DNA of 64,000 bases from NCBI RefSeq assembly GCF_900099825.1, contig NZ_LT629693.1:1612001-1676000 (forward strand), read 5' to 3'. The translations under genes were made by a program, and so were the position numbers. The notes under the pieces were generated by a model, which was not told where the DNA came from, ran no database searches, and was given only the letters and a program-made list of their open reading frames with translations. Source of the DNA: Bradyrhizobium ottawaense. GTDB taxonomy: Bacteria > Pseudomonadota > Alphaproteobacteria > Rhizobiales > Xanthobacteraceae. This document shows, piece after piece, positions 7,755 to 15,964 of this stretch; position 1 is the first letter of the stretch, and each line of letters opens with the position of its first letter.

Positions 7755-10103
7755 TTATTCGGCTGCAAGCGGCTTTGTTGCCTCGGTTTTCAGCTCGGCG
7801 CGCGTTTTCGGCTTACCCTTAATTTTGAGGTCGTCGAAATCCTGCCGGTCGCGCACGCTATTGCGGAAGATCTGCTCCTTGCCGGGCAGATATTGCGGCG
7901 GACAGGCCACCTCGGCGCCATACCACGCCGCCGCCCGCAACGTGAACGACGGATCGACCAGATGCGGCCGGCCCAGCGCCACCAGGTCGGCGCGCCCGGC
8001 GGCGAGGATGGTGTTGACCTGGTCTGAGGTCGTGATGTTGCCGACGCACATGGTGGCGACCCGGGCCTCGTTGCGGACCTGTTCGGAGAACGGCGTCTGG
8101 AACATCCGCCCGTAGACCGGCTGGGCGTCGCGCACGGTCTGGCCGGTGGAAACATCGATCAGGTCGACGCCGGCCTCGCCGAACGCGCGCGCGATCGCGA
8201 CCGCATCATCGCCGGTGATGCCGCCTTCGGCCCAGTCGGTCGCGGAGATGCGCACCGACATCGGCTTGTGCGCCGGCCAGGCCGCGCGCATCGCTGCGAA
8301 CACCTCCAGCGGATAGCGCAGCCGGTTGGCGAGCGTGCCGCCATAGCCGTCGGTGCGCGTGTTCGTCAGCGGTGAAATGAAACTCGCCAGCAGATAGCCG
8401 TGGGCGCAGTGCAGCTCCAGCATGTCGAAGCCGCAGGCGGTGCCGCGTTCGGTCGCGGCGACGAACTCGGCCTTGACGCGGTCCATTGCGGCACGATCCA
8501 TCTCGCGCGGCACCTGGCTGTCAGGAAAGTAAGGGATCGGCGACGCCGACACCGTGTCCCAGCCGCCCTGCTCCAGCGGCCGGTCCATGCCCTCCCACAT
8601 CAGTCTGGTCGCGCCCTTGCGGCCGGCATGTCCCAACTGCAGGCAGATTTTCGCGGCGGAATTGGCGTGAACGAAATCGACGATCCGCGTCCACGCCGCC
8701 TGCTGCTCGTCGTTCCACAACCCGGCGCAGCCGGGCGTGATGCGGGCGTCGCGGCCGACGCAGGTCATCTCGGTGAACATCAAGCCTGCTCCGCCGATCG
8801 CGCGCGAGCCGTAATGCACCAGGTGAAAATCACCGGGCACGCCCTCCTTTGCCGAATACATGCACATCGGCGACACCACCGTGCGGTTCGCCACCTCCAT
8901 CTCACGCAGTTTCAACGGCTGGAACATCGGCGCGACGGGCTTTGCGGTATCGACGTCGAATCCCTTGGCGCGGACCTGCTTTGCAAAGGCCTTGTCGACT
9001 TCACGGACGAACTCCGGCGCCCGCAGTGTCAGGTTATCGTAGGTGATGGCCTTGGCGCGTGTCATGACGCCAAAGGCGAATTGCACTGGATCGAAATCCC
9101 AGAACCGGTCGACATGCTCGAACCAGACCAGCGACACGTCGGCGGCATGCTGGGTCTTTTCGACCTCCTCGCGCCGGCCATGCTCGTACGTTTGCAAGGC
9201 CGCATCCACGGTCGGCGCCTGCGCCATCGCCTCGCTAAGCGCGATCGCGTCTTCCATCGCAAGCTTGGTGCCGGAGCCGATCGAGAAATGCGCGGTCGCC
9301 TTGGCATCGCCGAGCAGGACCATGTTGCCCCGAACCCAGCGCCGGCTGCGGATCATCGGGAAGTTGCGCCACATCGAGCGGTTGGTCAGCAGCGGATGGC
9401 CGTCGAGGAACCAACCAAAGATCTCCGCCATGCGATCGGCGGATTGCCGTTCGCTCAACCCTTCGAGCCCGGCCCGCGCAAAGGTCTCAGCATCGGTCTC
9501 GAAAATCCAGGTCGAGCGGCCGGCCTCGTATTGATAGGCGTGGGCAATGAACGGCCCCCACTCGGTCTCCTGGAAGATGAAGGTGAAGGCATCGAGCGGC
9601 CGCGTCGAGCCCATCCAGGCAAACTTGTTGGAGCGCAGGTCGACTTCGGGCTGGAAATGATCGATGTATTTGTCGCGAAAGCGGCTGTTGATGCCGTCGG
9701 CCAGCACCACGAGATCGGCATCGGCAAACCGGCTTTCGTCGTCGATATCGGTTTCGAACTGGAGCGTCACGCCGAGCTCGCGGGCGCGTTCCTGCAGGAT
9801 CAGCAGCAGCATGCGCCGCGAGCAGCCGCAAAAGCCGTTGCCGCCGACCCGGTGCACCGTGCCACGGAAATGCACGGCGATATCATCCCAATAGGCGAAT
9901 TCCTGGGTGATGCGGCGGTAGCTCGGGGGATCGTATTTTTCGAAGTTATCGAGCGTAGCATCCGAGAACACCACGCCGAAGCCGAAGGTGTCGTCGGCGC
10001 GGTTGCGCTCATGGACCGTGATCTCGGCCTGCGGCCGCTGCTTCTTCAAGAGAATCGCGGCATAAAGACCGGCCGGTCCGCCGCCGATTATCGCGATCTT
10101 CAT
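7755..10103 (-). CDS. Bifunctional aryl-CoA monooxygenase/reductase (2-aminobenzoyl-CoA or salicylyl-CoA type)
   Basis: A fusion of two flavoenzymes, 782 residues. Residues 1 to about 370 are a group A FAD monooxygenase ([10 protein letters not shown] at the N-terminus, [24 protein letters not shown]). Residues about 390-755 are an old-yellow-enzyme domain with [30 protein letters not shown] and the H-C-A-H-G-Y-L and RTDGYGG motifs. This architecture is that of Azoarcus 2-aminobenzoyl-CoA monooxygenase/reductase, which hydroxylates and then reduces the ring of 2-aminobenzoyl-CoA to a non-aromatic enamine. Databases often call homologues salicylyl-CoA 5-hydroxylase/oxidoreductase. GGAGG lies 5 bases before the ATG, and a putative MarR operator is 41-61 bases upstream. 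Confidence 0.9.
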   Translation of the reverse strand: MKIAIIGGGPAGLYAAILLKKQRPQAEITVHERNRADDTFGFGVVFSDATLDNFEKYDPPSYRRITQEFAYWDDIAVHFRGTVHRVGGNGFCGCSRRMLLLILQERARELGVTLQFETDIDDESRFADADLVVLADGINSRFRDKYIDHFQPEVDLRSNKFAWMGSTRPLDAFTFIFQETEWGPFIAHAYQYEAGRSTWIFETDAETFARAGLEGLSERQSADRMAEIFGWFLDGHPLLTNRSMWRNFPMIRSRRWVRGNMVLLGDAKATAHFSIGSGTKLAMEDAIALSEAMAQAPTVDAALQTYEHGRREEVEKTQHAADVSLVWFEHVDRFWDFDPVQFAFGVMTRAKAITYDNLTLRAPEFVREVDKAFAKQVRAKGFDVDTAKPVAPMFQPLKLREMEVANRTVVSPMCMYSAKEGVPGDFHLVHYGSRAIGGAGLMFTEMTCVGRDARITPGCAGLWNDEQQAAWTRIVDFVHANSAAKICLQLGHAGRKGATRLMWEGMDRPLEQGGWDTVSASPIPYFPDSQVPREMDRAAMDRVKAEFVAATERGTACGFDMLELHCAHGYLLASFISPLTNTRTDGYGGTLANRLRYPLEVFAAMRAAWPAHKPMSVRISATDWAEGGITGDDAVAIARAFGEAGVDLIDVSTGQTVRDAQPVYGRMFQTPFSEQVRNEARVATMCVGNITTSDQVNTILAAGRADLVALGRPHLVDPSFTLRAAAWYGAEVACPPQYLPGKEQIFRNSVRDRQDFDDLKIKGKPKTRAELKTEATKPLAAE

Positions 10104-10143
10104 CAGCGCCTCCGAAGCAGGCTATCGGGCTATTTCCAAATTA

Positions 10144-10164
10144 CTTTAAGCCTAAAGCAATTTT
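10144..10164. promoter_or_regulatory. Putative MarR operator, site C (upstream of monooxygenase/reductase)
   Basis: Plus strand CTTTAAGCCTAAAGCAATTT. Its reverse complement contains TTTAGGCTTAAAGTAATTT, the same core as site A. The perfect CTTTA-N4-TAAAG symmetry is clearest here. It lies directly upstream of the largest catabolic gene. Confidence 0.6.
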
Positions 10165-10187
10165 TCGGCAAGCTCTGAGATGCGTTC

Positions 10188-10298
10188 CCCGGATGCTGCG
10201 CAGCGCGAAGCGGTGCGCTGCTGGTCCGGGGTCCATCTCGTGGGTCCCGGCTCTGCGGAGCAGCGTAAGAACGCTGCACCGCGTCCGGGGACACGAGT
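10188..10298. repeat. CCCCGGATGCTGCGCAGC intergenic repeat
   Basis: An inverted-repeat element whose left arm CCCCGGATGCTGCGCAGCG is matched on the right by a diverged GCTCTGCGGAGCAGCG ... GTCCGGGGAC arm. It lies between the MarR-like site C and the end of the enoyl-CoA hydratase gene. It resembles a common intergenic family of bradyrhizobia. Confidence 0.65.
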
Positions 10299-10303
10299 TT
10301 ATC

Positions 10304-11140
10304 TCAATTCCCCTGAAACGCCGGCGTCCGCTTGTTGGAAAACGCCTCGAAAGCCCGGGCAAAGTCTTCCGTGGTCATGCAGAGCGCCTGCGCCACCGCT
10401 TCGGCCTCGATCGCCTCTTCCACCGACATCGCCCATTCCATCGCCAGCATACGCTTGGTCATGGTGTTGGCGAAGGTCGGACCGTCGGAAATCTGCTTCG
10501 CCAGCAGTTGCGCCTGCGCCAGCACGGCGTCCGGCGTCACGATCCTGGAGAAGAAGCCCCAGCGCTCGCCTTCCTCGGCGGTCATGAAGCGGCCGGTATA
10601 GAGCAGTTCGGAGGCGCGCGACTGTCCGATGATGCGTGGCAGGATCGCGCAGGCGCCCATATCGCAACCGGCAAGCCCGACCTTGTTGAACAGGAACGCG
10701 ACCTTGGCGCCAGTGGCGGCGATCCGCAGATCGGAGGCCATGGCGATGATCGCACCGGCGCCGGCGCAGATGCCTTCGACGGCGGCGACGATCGGCTGCG
10801 GACAGGCCCGCATCGCCTTGACCAGGTCGCCGGTCATGCGGGTAAACGCGGTCAGACCCTTGGTGTCCATCTGCACCAGCGGGCCGATGATCTCGAACAC
10901 GTCGCCGCCGGACGAGAAATTGCCGCCGGCGCCCGACACGACGATGGTCTTCACCTCGTCGTCCATCGCGCAGGCGCGGAAGAAATCGGTGAGCTCGCGG
11001 TAGCTCTCGAAGGTCAGCGGGTTCTTTCGCTCGGGACGGTTGAGCGTCACCGTGGCAACGCCGCCGACCACGGCGAGCAGAAAATGTTTTGGCGAATAAT
11101 CCGCCAGCGGCAGGGTCACGGGGTTCGCGGGTCTGCTCAT
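10304..11140 (-). CDS. Enoyl-CoA hydratase/isomerase family protein
   Basis: A crotonase-fold protein of 278 residues. The oxyanion-hole segments are visible as [17 protein letters not shown] and the [19 protein letters not shown] stretch; the latter is the usual signature region, with Gly-Ala. In the pathway it would hydrate a cyclic or ring-opened enoyl-CoA formed after dearomatisation, a beta-oxidation-like step, as in the Azoarcus 2-aminobenzoate clusters. GGGAG precedes the ATG by 5-6 bases. It lies 36 bases downstream of the SDR gene on the same strand, so the two form a short operon. The precise reaction (hydration, ring cleavage or isomerisation) cannot be deduced from sequence. Confidence 0.88.
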   Translation of the reverse strand: MSRPANPVTLPLADYSPKHFLLAVVGGVATVTLNRPERKNPLTFESYRELTDFFRACAMDDEVKTIVVSGAGGNFSSGGDVFEIIGPLVQMDTKGLTAFTRMTGDLVKAMRACPQPIVAAVEGICAGAGAIIAMASDLRIAATGAKVAFLFNKVGLAGCDMGACAILPRIIGQSRASELLYTGRFMTAEEGERWGFFSRIVTPDAVLAQAQLLAKQISDGPTFANTMTKRMLAMEWAMSVEEAIEAEAVAQALCMTTEDFARAFEAFSNKRTPAFQGN

Positions 11141-11176
11141 GGTTTCTCCCTGGATAGCATGATTGTTGTTGCCGCT

Positions 11177-11938
11177 TCAGACCTCGCCGCCGGCCACCGC
11201 GATGGCCTGCCCGGTGATCGCGGCAGCGCCATCGCCGCACAGCCACAGCACGGCGTCGGCGACTTCCTGCGGTGTGACGAGCTGGCCTTGCGGATTGTGT
11301 TTCGACAGTTCCGCGATCGCCTGCTCGCGGCTGCGGCCGGTCTTCTTCATGATGTTGTCGATCGAGCCTTCGAGCAGGTCGGTTTCGGTGAAGCCGGGGC
11401 AGACGGCGTTGACCGTGACGCCGCATTTCGCCGTTTCCAGTGCCAGCGAGCGCACCAGGCCGATCACCGCGTGCTTGGCCGCACTATAGGCGCTGACATA
11501 GGCATAGCCCTTGAGACCCGCCGTCGATGCGATCGCGACCACCCGGCCTTGGCGGCGCTCGACCATCGCAGGCAGTACCGCCTGCATGGCATGCACCACG
11601 CCCATGAAATTGACGTCCATCATCCGCTGGAACAACGCCGCGTCGGAGCGGCCGAACGGTGCGGATTCCGCAGCCCCCGCATTGGCGACAAGGATGTCGA
11701 TCGGCTGACGGCGAGCTGCCGCCGCAATCGCCGATTTCACCGAAGCCTGATCGGCGACATCAGCCACTTCGGCGAATTGCGCCGCGCCTGCCGCGACGGC
11801 TTCATCGAGCGTCGCCCGATTGCGGCCGAGAATGGTCACCACCGCCCCCGCCTCTGTCAGCGCCGCCGCGACCGCGCGGCCGATGCCGCGGCCGCCACCG
11901 GTGACGAGCGCATGGGAGGAACGCGACAGTTTGGACAT
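11177..11938 (-). CDS. SDR family NAD(P)-dependent dehydrogenase
   Basis: A classical short-chain dehydrogenase/reductase of 253 residues. TGGGRGIGRAVA is the TGxxxGxG cofactor motif, VANAG is the NNAG-like motif, SAYSAAKHAV carries the catalytic Y-x3-K with the Ser about a dozen residues earlier, and CPGFTETD follows. The likely role is oxidation of a 3-hydroxyacyl-CoA formed by the neighbouring hydratase. The start at 11938 was chosen because GAGGG lies 8 bases upstream and the SDR fold begins immediately; a TTG ten codons further up is unsupported. It is first in its operon, divergent from the cupin gene at 12078, with MarR-like site D between them. Confidence 0.88.
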   Translation of the reverse strand: MSKLSRSSHALVTGGGRGIGRAVAAALTEAGAVVTILGRNRATLDEAVAAGAAQFAEVADVADQASVKSAIAAAARRQPIDILVANAGAAESAPFGRSDAALFQRMMDVNFMGVVHAMQAVLPAMVERRQGRVVAIASTAGLKGYAYVSAYSAAKHAVIGLVRSLALETAKCGVTVNAVCPGFTETDLLEGSIDNIMKKTGRSREQAIAELSKHNPQGQLVTPQEVADAVLWLCGDGAAAITGQAIAVAGGEV

Positions 11939-11971
11939 CCGTTGGCCCTCGAAAGAACACTTGAGCATATA

Positions 11972-11992
11972 TTTTAAACTTCAAGCATTTGC
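11972..11992. promoter_or_regulatory. Putative MarR operator, site D (SDR / cupin divergent region)
   Basis: Sequence TTTTAAACTTCAAGCATTTG, the most diverged of the four sites, matching the shared TTTA-N5-YAAGCA-TTT pattern. It sits 34 bases before the SDR start and 86 before the cupin, so it could serve both. Confidence 0.45.
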
Positions 11993-12077
11993 AAGGAAGG
12001 GTCGCTTTCCCGCCCACGCTTGACAGCGGGCGGGCCGGGTTTAGCGTCGTCACCTCAACAGGTAAGGGATCGAAAAC

Positions 12078-12527
12078 ATGGCGGCGCTCGAAAAAGGCAT
12101 CACGCGGAACGGCACCGGCTATTCCGGCAAGACCTGGAACATCCTGGGCCAGGTCTATTTTCCGAAAGCCGTCACCGACTCGACCTTTGCGTTCGAGACC
12201 AACAGCGATCCCGGCCAGTTCGTGCCGGTCCACATCCATCCGACCCAGGACGAATTCATCCTGGTGCAGGAGGGCATACTCGACCTGAAACTCGACGGCG
12301 TCTGGGTGCAGGCCAAGGCCGGAGATCTCGCGCGATTGCCGCGCGGCATTCCGCACGGCTACTTCAACAAATCCGACAAGCCGGCGCGGGCATTGTTCTG
12401 GGTTTCGCCGACGCAGAAGCTGGAAGCGCTGTTCAACCAATTGCACAATCTGACCGTCGTCGCCGAAATCGTCCGTATCTCGGCCGAGCATGAGGTGAAT
12501 TTCCTGCCGCCGGAAGCGAACGATTAG
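12078..12527 (+). CDS. Cupin domain protein (paralogue of the one at 5835)
   Basis: A single-domain cupin of 149 residues, obviously homologous over its full length to the protein at 5835: both share TWNILGQ or SWNILGQ, the HIHP-x-QDE metal motif, GDLxRLPxGxPHGxFN and the LFWVSPT stretch. Metal ligands HxH, Glu and the motif-2 His are intact. The function is unknown. It may use an aryl-CoA-pathway intermediate, or may be an isomerase or sensor. It is divergent from the SDR-hydratase operon and shares the putative MarR site D, which ties it to the regulon. Duplication with both copies kept at the cluster's ends suggests distinct substrates. Confidence 0.85.
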   Translation: MAALEKGITRNGTGYSGKTWNILGQVYFPKAVTDSTFAFETNSDPGQFVPVHIHPTQDEFILVQEGILDLKLDGVWVQAKAGDLARLPRGIPHGYFNKSDKPARALFWVSPTQKLEALFNQLHNLTVVAEIVRISAEHEVNFLPPEAND

Positions 12528-12534
12528 CGAAGTC

Positions 12535-12615
12535 CTGTAGCCCGGATGAGCGTAGCGACATCCGGGGGCGACGTTAGAATAGTCCCGGATATCGCTGCGC
12601 TCATCCGGGCTACAG
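12535..12615. repeat. GTAGCCCGGATG hairpin repeat, copy 1
   Basis: Left arm CTGTAGCCCGGATGAGCG is exactly the reverse complement of the right arm CGCTCATCCGGGCTACAG. It lies between the 3' ends of convergent genes and could act as a bidirectional terminator. Copy 2 is at 25144-25221. Confidence 0.85.
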
Positions 12616-12628
12616 GCTAGCTAGTCGC

Positions 12629-13525
12629 TCAGATCCGATACAACCGCGCCGCGGTGTCGTGCAGGATGGCGACCTGCTCGGCCTCGCCGAGATGCGTGAT
12701 GGCGTTGCGGAAGGTCCGGTACAGGGTGCCGTAATCCGTCCACAGCTTCTCGATCGGGAAGTTGCTGCCGAAGAAACAACGATCCGCGCCGAACAGGGCG
12801 ACGGTCTCCTTCACAATCGGCCCGATCACATCGTCGCGGCAGGCATGAAAGAAGGTGCCGAGCCCGGAAAGCTTGACGTTGACGTTGCGGCATTGCGCCA
12901 GTGCGGCCATGCCGTCGCGCCAGACCTGCCAGCCCGCAGGCGACATGTCTTCAAGCATGCCGGCATGTTCGAGCACGAACATCGTATCCGGGAACGCGCG
13001 CGCGAGCTCGGCGCCGTCGGTCATCTGGCTCGCAAAGATCTGCAGTTCGAACAGCAGGCCGTGATCGGAAAGCCGCGCCAGTCCGCGGCGCCAATCGGCG
13101 TCCTTCATGACATCGGGCCGCGGCGCGAAGCGATATTGCGGATTTTCGTGCCAATGCAGTTGCTGGCGAATGCCGCGCGTCGCCGGCAAGTCGGCAAGGC
13201 GCTTCAATAACGAACCGGCGTCGGGATCGGCGAGGTCGGCATGCGCAACGTTGGCGTGCGGCCAGCCGGCCTCGTCGGCTACCGACTGCACCCACCGCGC
13301 CTCGTCAAAACTCTGGCCTGCGGGCCAGTTGGTCTGGATGTAGATCGATTTGACGATATCGCAGCCGGTAGTATCGCTGCGGTATTCGGAGATCGGATAG
13401 TCGCGGCAGATCGGCTGGTACGGCCCGAAGATGCGCGGCACTTGCGGTCCGGAGAGCCAGGGCAGATCGGCGAGCCGCCAGATGTGATGGTGGGCGTCGA
13501 TGGTCGGTACAGGCTTCATGTGCAT
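12629..13525 (-). CDS. Amidohydrolase (COG3618, lactonase-like TIM barrel)
   Basis: A 298-residue metal-dependent hydrolase of the amidohydrolase-2 superfamily. IDAHHHIW at the N-terminus supplies the H-x-H metal ligands, a barrel His lies in LHWHENPQY and LEHAG, and the terminal GSNFPIEKLW gives the last-strand region. Related enzymes hydrolyse sugar lactones (fucono-, rhamnono-lactone) or 2-pyrone-4,6-dicarboxylate. ATG at 13525 or 13519 may be used; the open frame runs on into the CMD-family gene without homology. It is directly downstream of that gene. Nearby Gfo/Idh/MocA and 3-hydroxyisobutyrate-type dehydrogenases fit an acid-sugar or lactone pathway, which is inference. Confidence 0.82.
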   Translation of the reverse strand: MHMKPVPTIDAHHHIWRLADLPWLSGPQVPRIFGPYQPICRDYPISEYRSDTTGCDIVKSIYIQTNWPAGQSFDEARWVQSVADEAGWPHANVAHADLADPDAGSLLKRLADLPATRGIRQQLHWHENPQYRFAPRPDVMKDADWRRGLARLSDHGLLFELQIFASQMTDGAELARAFPDTMFVLEHAGMLEDMSPAGWQVWRDGMAALAQCRNVNVKLSGLGTFFHACRDDVIGPIVKETVALFGADRCFFGSNFPIEKLWTDYGTLYRTFRNAITHLGEAEQVAILHDTAARLYRI

Positions 13526-13554
13526 TCGCTGAACTTTATTCGCATGCGCCAGGC

Positions 13555-13950
13555 TTAGGCCGCAGGGTCGGAAGCCGACGCTTCGCCAAAAATCTCCGCC
13601 GCGATCCGATTGGTCTCGATCGCCGCCGGCACGCCGCAATACATCGCCACCAGCAGCAGCACATCCTGCACCTGCTCTTTGGTGCATCCGTTCGCCAGCG
13701 CGCCCTTGGCATGGACGCGAAATTCGGCGGGCTTGCCGCTGGCCGCGGTGATGCCCAGCATCACGAGGCTGCGAATGTCGCCGGAAAGGCCGGAGCGTTC
13801 CCAGACGTCGCCATAGACATAGGCGTTGATGATGTTCTGCAGCGGCGCGCCGAATTCGCCGGCCGCCGCCATCCGTTGCTCGACGTCGGCCTCGCCGAAC
13901 ATCGCCTTGCGCCGGCGCAAACCGCGCGCGTACATTTCGCTGGTGTCCAC
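13555..13950 (-). CDS. Carboxymuconolactone decarboxylase (CMD) family protein
   Basis: A 131-residue all-helical AhpD/PcaC-like protein with the CMD core from about residue 35 to 115: GLSGDIRSLVMLGITAASGKPAEFRVHAKGALANGCTKEQVQDVLLL is typical of gamma-carboxymuconolactone decarboxylase relatives. There is no CxxC, so a peroxidase-type AhpD activity is unlikely. It is first in a two-gene minus-strand unit with the lactonase-like amidohydrolase and divergent from the TTT binding protein. A long inverted repeat lies in the shared promoter region. In such catabolic clusters these proteins often decarboxylate or isomerise a lactone, but the substrate is unknown. Confidence 0.85.
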   Translation of the reverse strand: MDTSEMYARGLRRRKAMFGEADVEQRMAAAGEFGAPLQNIINAYVYGDVWERSGLSGDIRSLVMLGITAASGKPAEFRVHAKGALANGCTKEQVQDVLLLVAMYCGVPAAIETNRIAAEIFGEASASDPAA

Positions 13951-13971
13951 GTTCCAACTCCCGGTGAACGA

Positions 13972-14060
13972 TTTATACGGTCAAATATACAGGTTCGGTC
14001 GAACAGGGATAGCTCATTTCGCCGCATTGTTCTTGCGGCAGCTCCATTTGTCCGTATAAA
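13972..14060. promoter_or_regulatory. Inverted-repeat operator pair in the CMD / TTT-receptor divergent promoter
   Basis: TTTATACGGTCAAAT (13972-13986) and ATTTGTCCGTATAAA (14046-14060) are inverted copies differing at one base. They sit at opposite ends of the 160-base gap between divergent genes. The GntR/HutC regulator encoded at the end of the rightward operon is the likely binder. Two copies in inverse order would let one repressor close both promoters. Confidence 0.6.
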
Positions 14061-14110
14061 GTTTTGGACGGGTCCGAGAGAGATCCCGCTGATAATATCG
14101 GGAGCACGCG

Positions 14111-15073
14111 ATGAAACCGTCCTTGGGCATTATTGCCGCCGCCGTCCTGCTTGGCCTGGTGGCACCGCAGGCCAACGCCGCTGACGATTATCCGTCGCGC
14201 CAGATCAAGATCATCGTGCCGTTCCCGGCCGGCGCCGGCCCCGACCAGGTCGCGCGGATGCTCGGGCAGCAGTTGCAGGATGCGCTGGGCCAGACCGTCG
14301 TGATCGAGAACCGCAGTGGCGCGCTCGGCAGCATCGGCGCCCAGGAAGTCGCGCGCGCCCAGCCCGACGGCTACACGCTGCTGATGGGAACCAACACCAC
14401 CCAGGCCAGCAATGTCGCGATGCTGAAGAACCTTCCCTACGATCCGGCCAAGGATTTTACGCCCGTCATCCGGACGGTCACGACAGCGATGGTGCTGCTG
14501 GTCAATCCCAATTTCCCGGCCAAGGACCTGCCGCAGTTCATGGCCTACGCCAAAACCCATCCGAACATGACGGCCGGCTATGGCTCCGGCGCGTCGCAGA
14601 TATCAAACGCGCAACTGCAGAGCCGTGGCGGGATATCGATCGTCTCCGCGGCCTATCGCGGCGTGCCGCTCGCCGTCACCGACGTGATCGCCGGCGTGAT
14701 CGATCTCGCCTTTGCCGATTTTTCGGTGGCGATCCCGCAGATGCAGGGCGGCACGCTGCGCGGCATCGGGGTGACGTCGCCGACGCGAAACGAGCTGACG
14801 CCGGACCTGCCTCCGCTCGCCGACGTCATGCCGGGCTTCGAGGCCACGATCTGGTACGGGCTGCTGGCGCCCGCCAATACGCCGGCGCCCATCGTCAACA
14901 AGCTCTATGCCGCGAGCGAAAAGATCCTGTCGGCGCCGGCGACCCGCGAGAGGCTGGCAAGCCTCGGCATGATCGTGTCGACGATGCCGCCCGCCGAGTT
15001 CGGCGCCTTCGTCAACAGCGAAATCACGCGTTGGACCGAAGCAGCCAAAGCCGCCGGCATTGAAGCGAAATAG
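14111..15073 (+). CDS. Tripartite tricarboxylate transporter (TTT/Bug) family substrate-binding protein
   Basis: A 320-residue periplasmic receptor with a clean signal peptide (MKPSLGIIAAAVLLGLVAPQANA, cut after ANA). The mature start DDYPSRQIKIIVPFPAGAGPDQVAR and the ENRSGALGSIGAQEVARAQPDGYT segment are classic for the Bug/TctC family, which bind carboxylates for TctAB-type secondary transporters. No TctA or TctB is encoded nearby, a common situation for orphan Bug receptors. It is the first gene of a tightly packed operon: the next start follows its stop codon without a gap. The ligand is probably the acid consumed by the two downstream dehydrogenases. Confidence 0.9.
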   Translation: MKPSLGIIAAAVLLGLVAPQANAADDYPSRQIKIIVPFPAGAGPDQVARMLGQQLQDALGQTVVIENRSGALGSIGAQEVARAQPDGYTLLMGTNTTQASNVAMLKNLPYDPAKDFTPVIRTVTTAMVLLVNPNFPAKDLPQFMAYAKTHPNMTAGYGSGASQISNAQLQSRGGISIVSAAYRGVPLAVTDVIAGVIDLAFADFSVAIPQMQGGTLRGIGVTSPTRNELTPDLPPLADVMPGFEATIWYGLLAPANTPAPIVNKLYAASEKILSAPATRERLASLGMIVSTMPPAEFGAFVNSEITRWTEAAKAAGIEAK

Positions 15074-15964
15074 ATGTCAGGGGATACGCCGGTCGGAATC
15101 ATCGGGCTGGGCTTGATGGGCGCTGCGCTGGCCGAGCGCCTCGTCGGCGCAGGATTGGCGGTGATCGGTTTCGACATCGACCCGAACAGATGCGATATGT
15201 TCACGGAAAATCGCGGAGAGTTGGCAGCTTCGGCCAGCGATCTCGCCGACAAGTCGCGCTCGATCGTCATCGCGGTCTATGACGGCGCCCAGGTCGAGGC
15301 ATTGCTTGGCGAGTTCGAGAACAGCCCTGCCCGCCCGCCCCTGATCTGCACGACGACGTGCGCGCCCGGCGAGATCGAGCGGATCGCCGCACGCGCGGCC
15401 AACGCCGGCTTTACTTTCATCGAGGCGCCGATCTCAGGCACCAGCACCGAGGTCAGGGACGGCACCGCCACCGCACTGGTCGCCGGCGACGCTGATGCGA
15501 TCGCGGCGCTCGACGCGCTGTTGGTGGTGCTCTGTCCGCGGCGCACGCGCGTCGGCAACATCGGCGACGCCAGCCGGACCAAGCTTGCGATCAATCTGAT
15601 CCTCCAGAATAACCGGGCGGCGCTCGCCGAAGGCATTGTGTTTGCGGAACGGCTGGGGCTGGATGGGCAGGCGTTCCTGGCCGCCGCGCAGCAATCCGCG
15701 GCCTATTCGCGCGTGATGGACACCAAGGGTGAGAAAATGCTGAGCCGGGATTTTCGGCCGCAATCGCATATCGCGCAAACCCTGAAGGACGCCGAATTGA
15801 TCCTGCACGAAGCCCGGCAAAGCGGTTTGCGTCTCACGATCACCGAGGCCCAGGCCGATCTGCTGCGCGCGGCCATCGCGCTCGAAGGACCGGACAGCGA
15901 CAGCGCCGCCGTCATCGAGGCGATCCGGCGGCAAGCGCCGCCTTCGCCGGAGGTTTCCCGATGA
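15074..15964 (+). CDS. NAD(P)-dependent beta-hydroxyacid dehydrogenase (3-hydroxyisobutyrate dehydrogenase-like)
   Basis: A 296-residue beta-hydroxyacid dehydrogenase. The N-terminal GIIGLGLMGAALAERLVGAG is the Rossmann motif, EAPISGTSTEVRDGT is the substrate-binding G-x-x-G-type motif of the family, and RTKLAINLILQNN places the catalytic Lys in the helical domain. Family members oxidise 3-hydroxyisobutyrate, tartronate semialdehyde and similar acids. The start codon abuts the preceding stop and the end overlaps the next start by four bases (ATGA), so translation is coupled. The substrate is presumably a hydroxy-acid linked to the operon's binding protein; exact identity unknown. Confidence 0.88.
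   Translation: MSGDTPVGIIGLGLMGAALAERLVGAGLAVIGFDIDPNRCDMFTENRGELAASASDLADKSRSIVIAVYDGAQVEALLGEFENSPARPPLICTTTCAPGEIERIAARAANAGFTFIEAPISGTSTEVRDGTATALVAGDADAIAALDALLVVLCPRRTRVGNIGDASRTKLAINLILQNNRAALAEGIVFAERLGLDGQAFLAAAQQSAAYSRVMDTKGEKMLSRDFRPQSHIAQTLKDAELILHEARQSGLRLTITEAQADLLRAAIALEGPDSDSAAVIEAIRRQAPPSPEVSR

Noticed and set aside
6378..11977. Long plus-strand frames opposite the flavoprotein and hydratase/SDR genes (6378-8027, 8400-10178, 10193-11977)
   Set aside because: All mirror well-defined minus-strand enzymes and show no family signatures.
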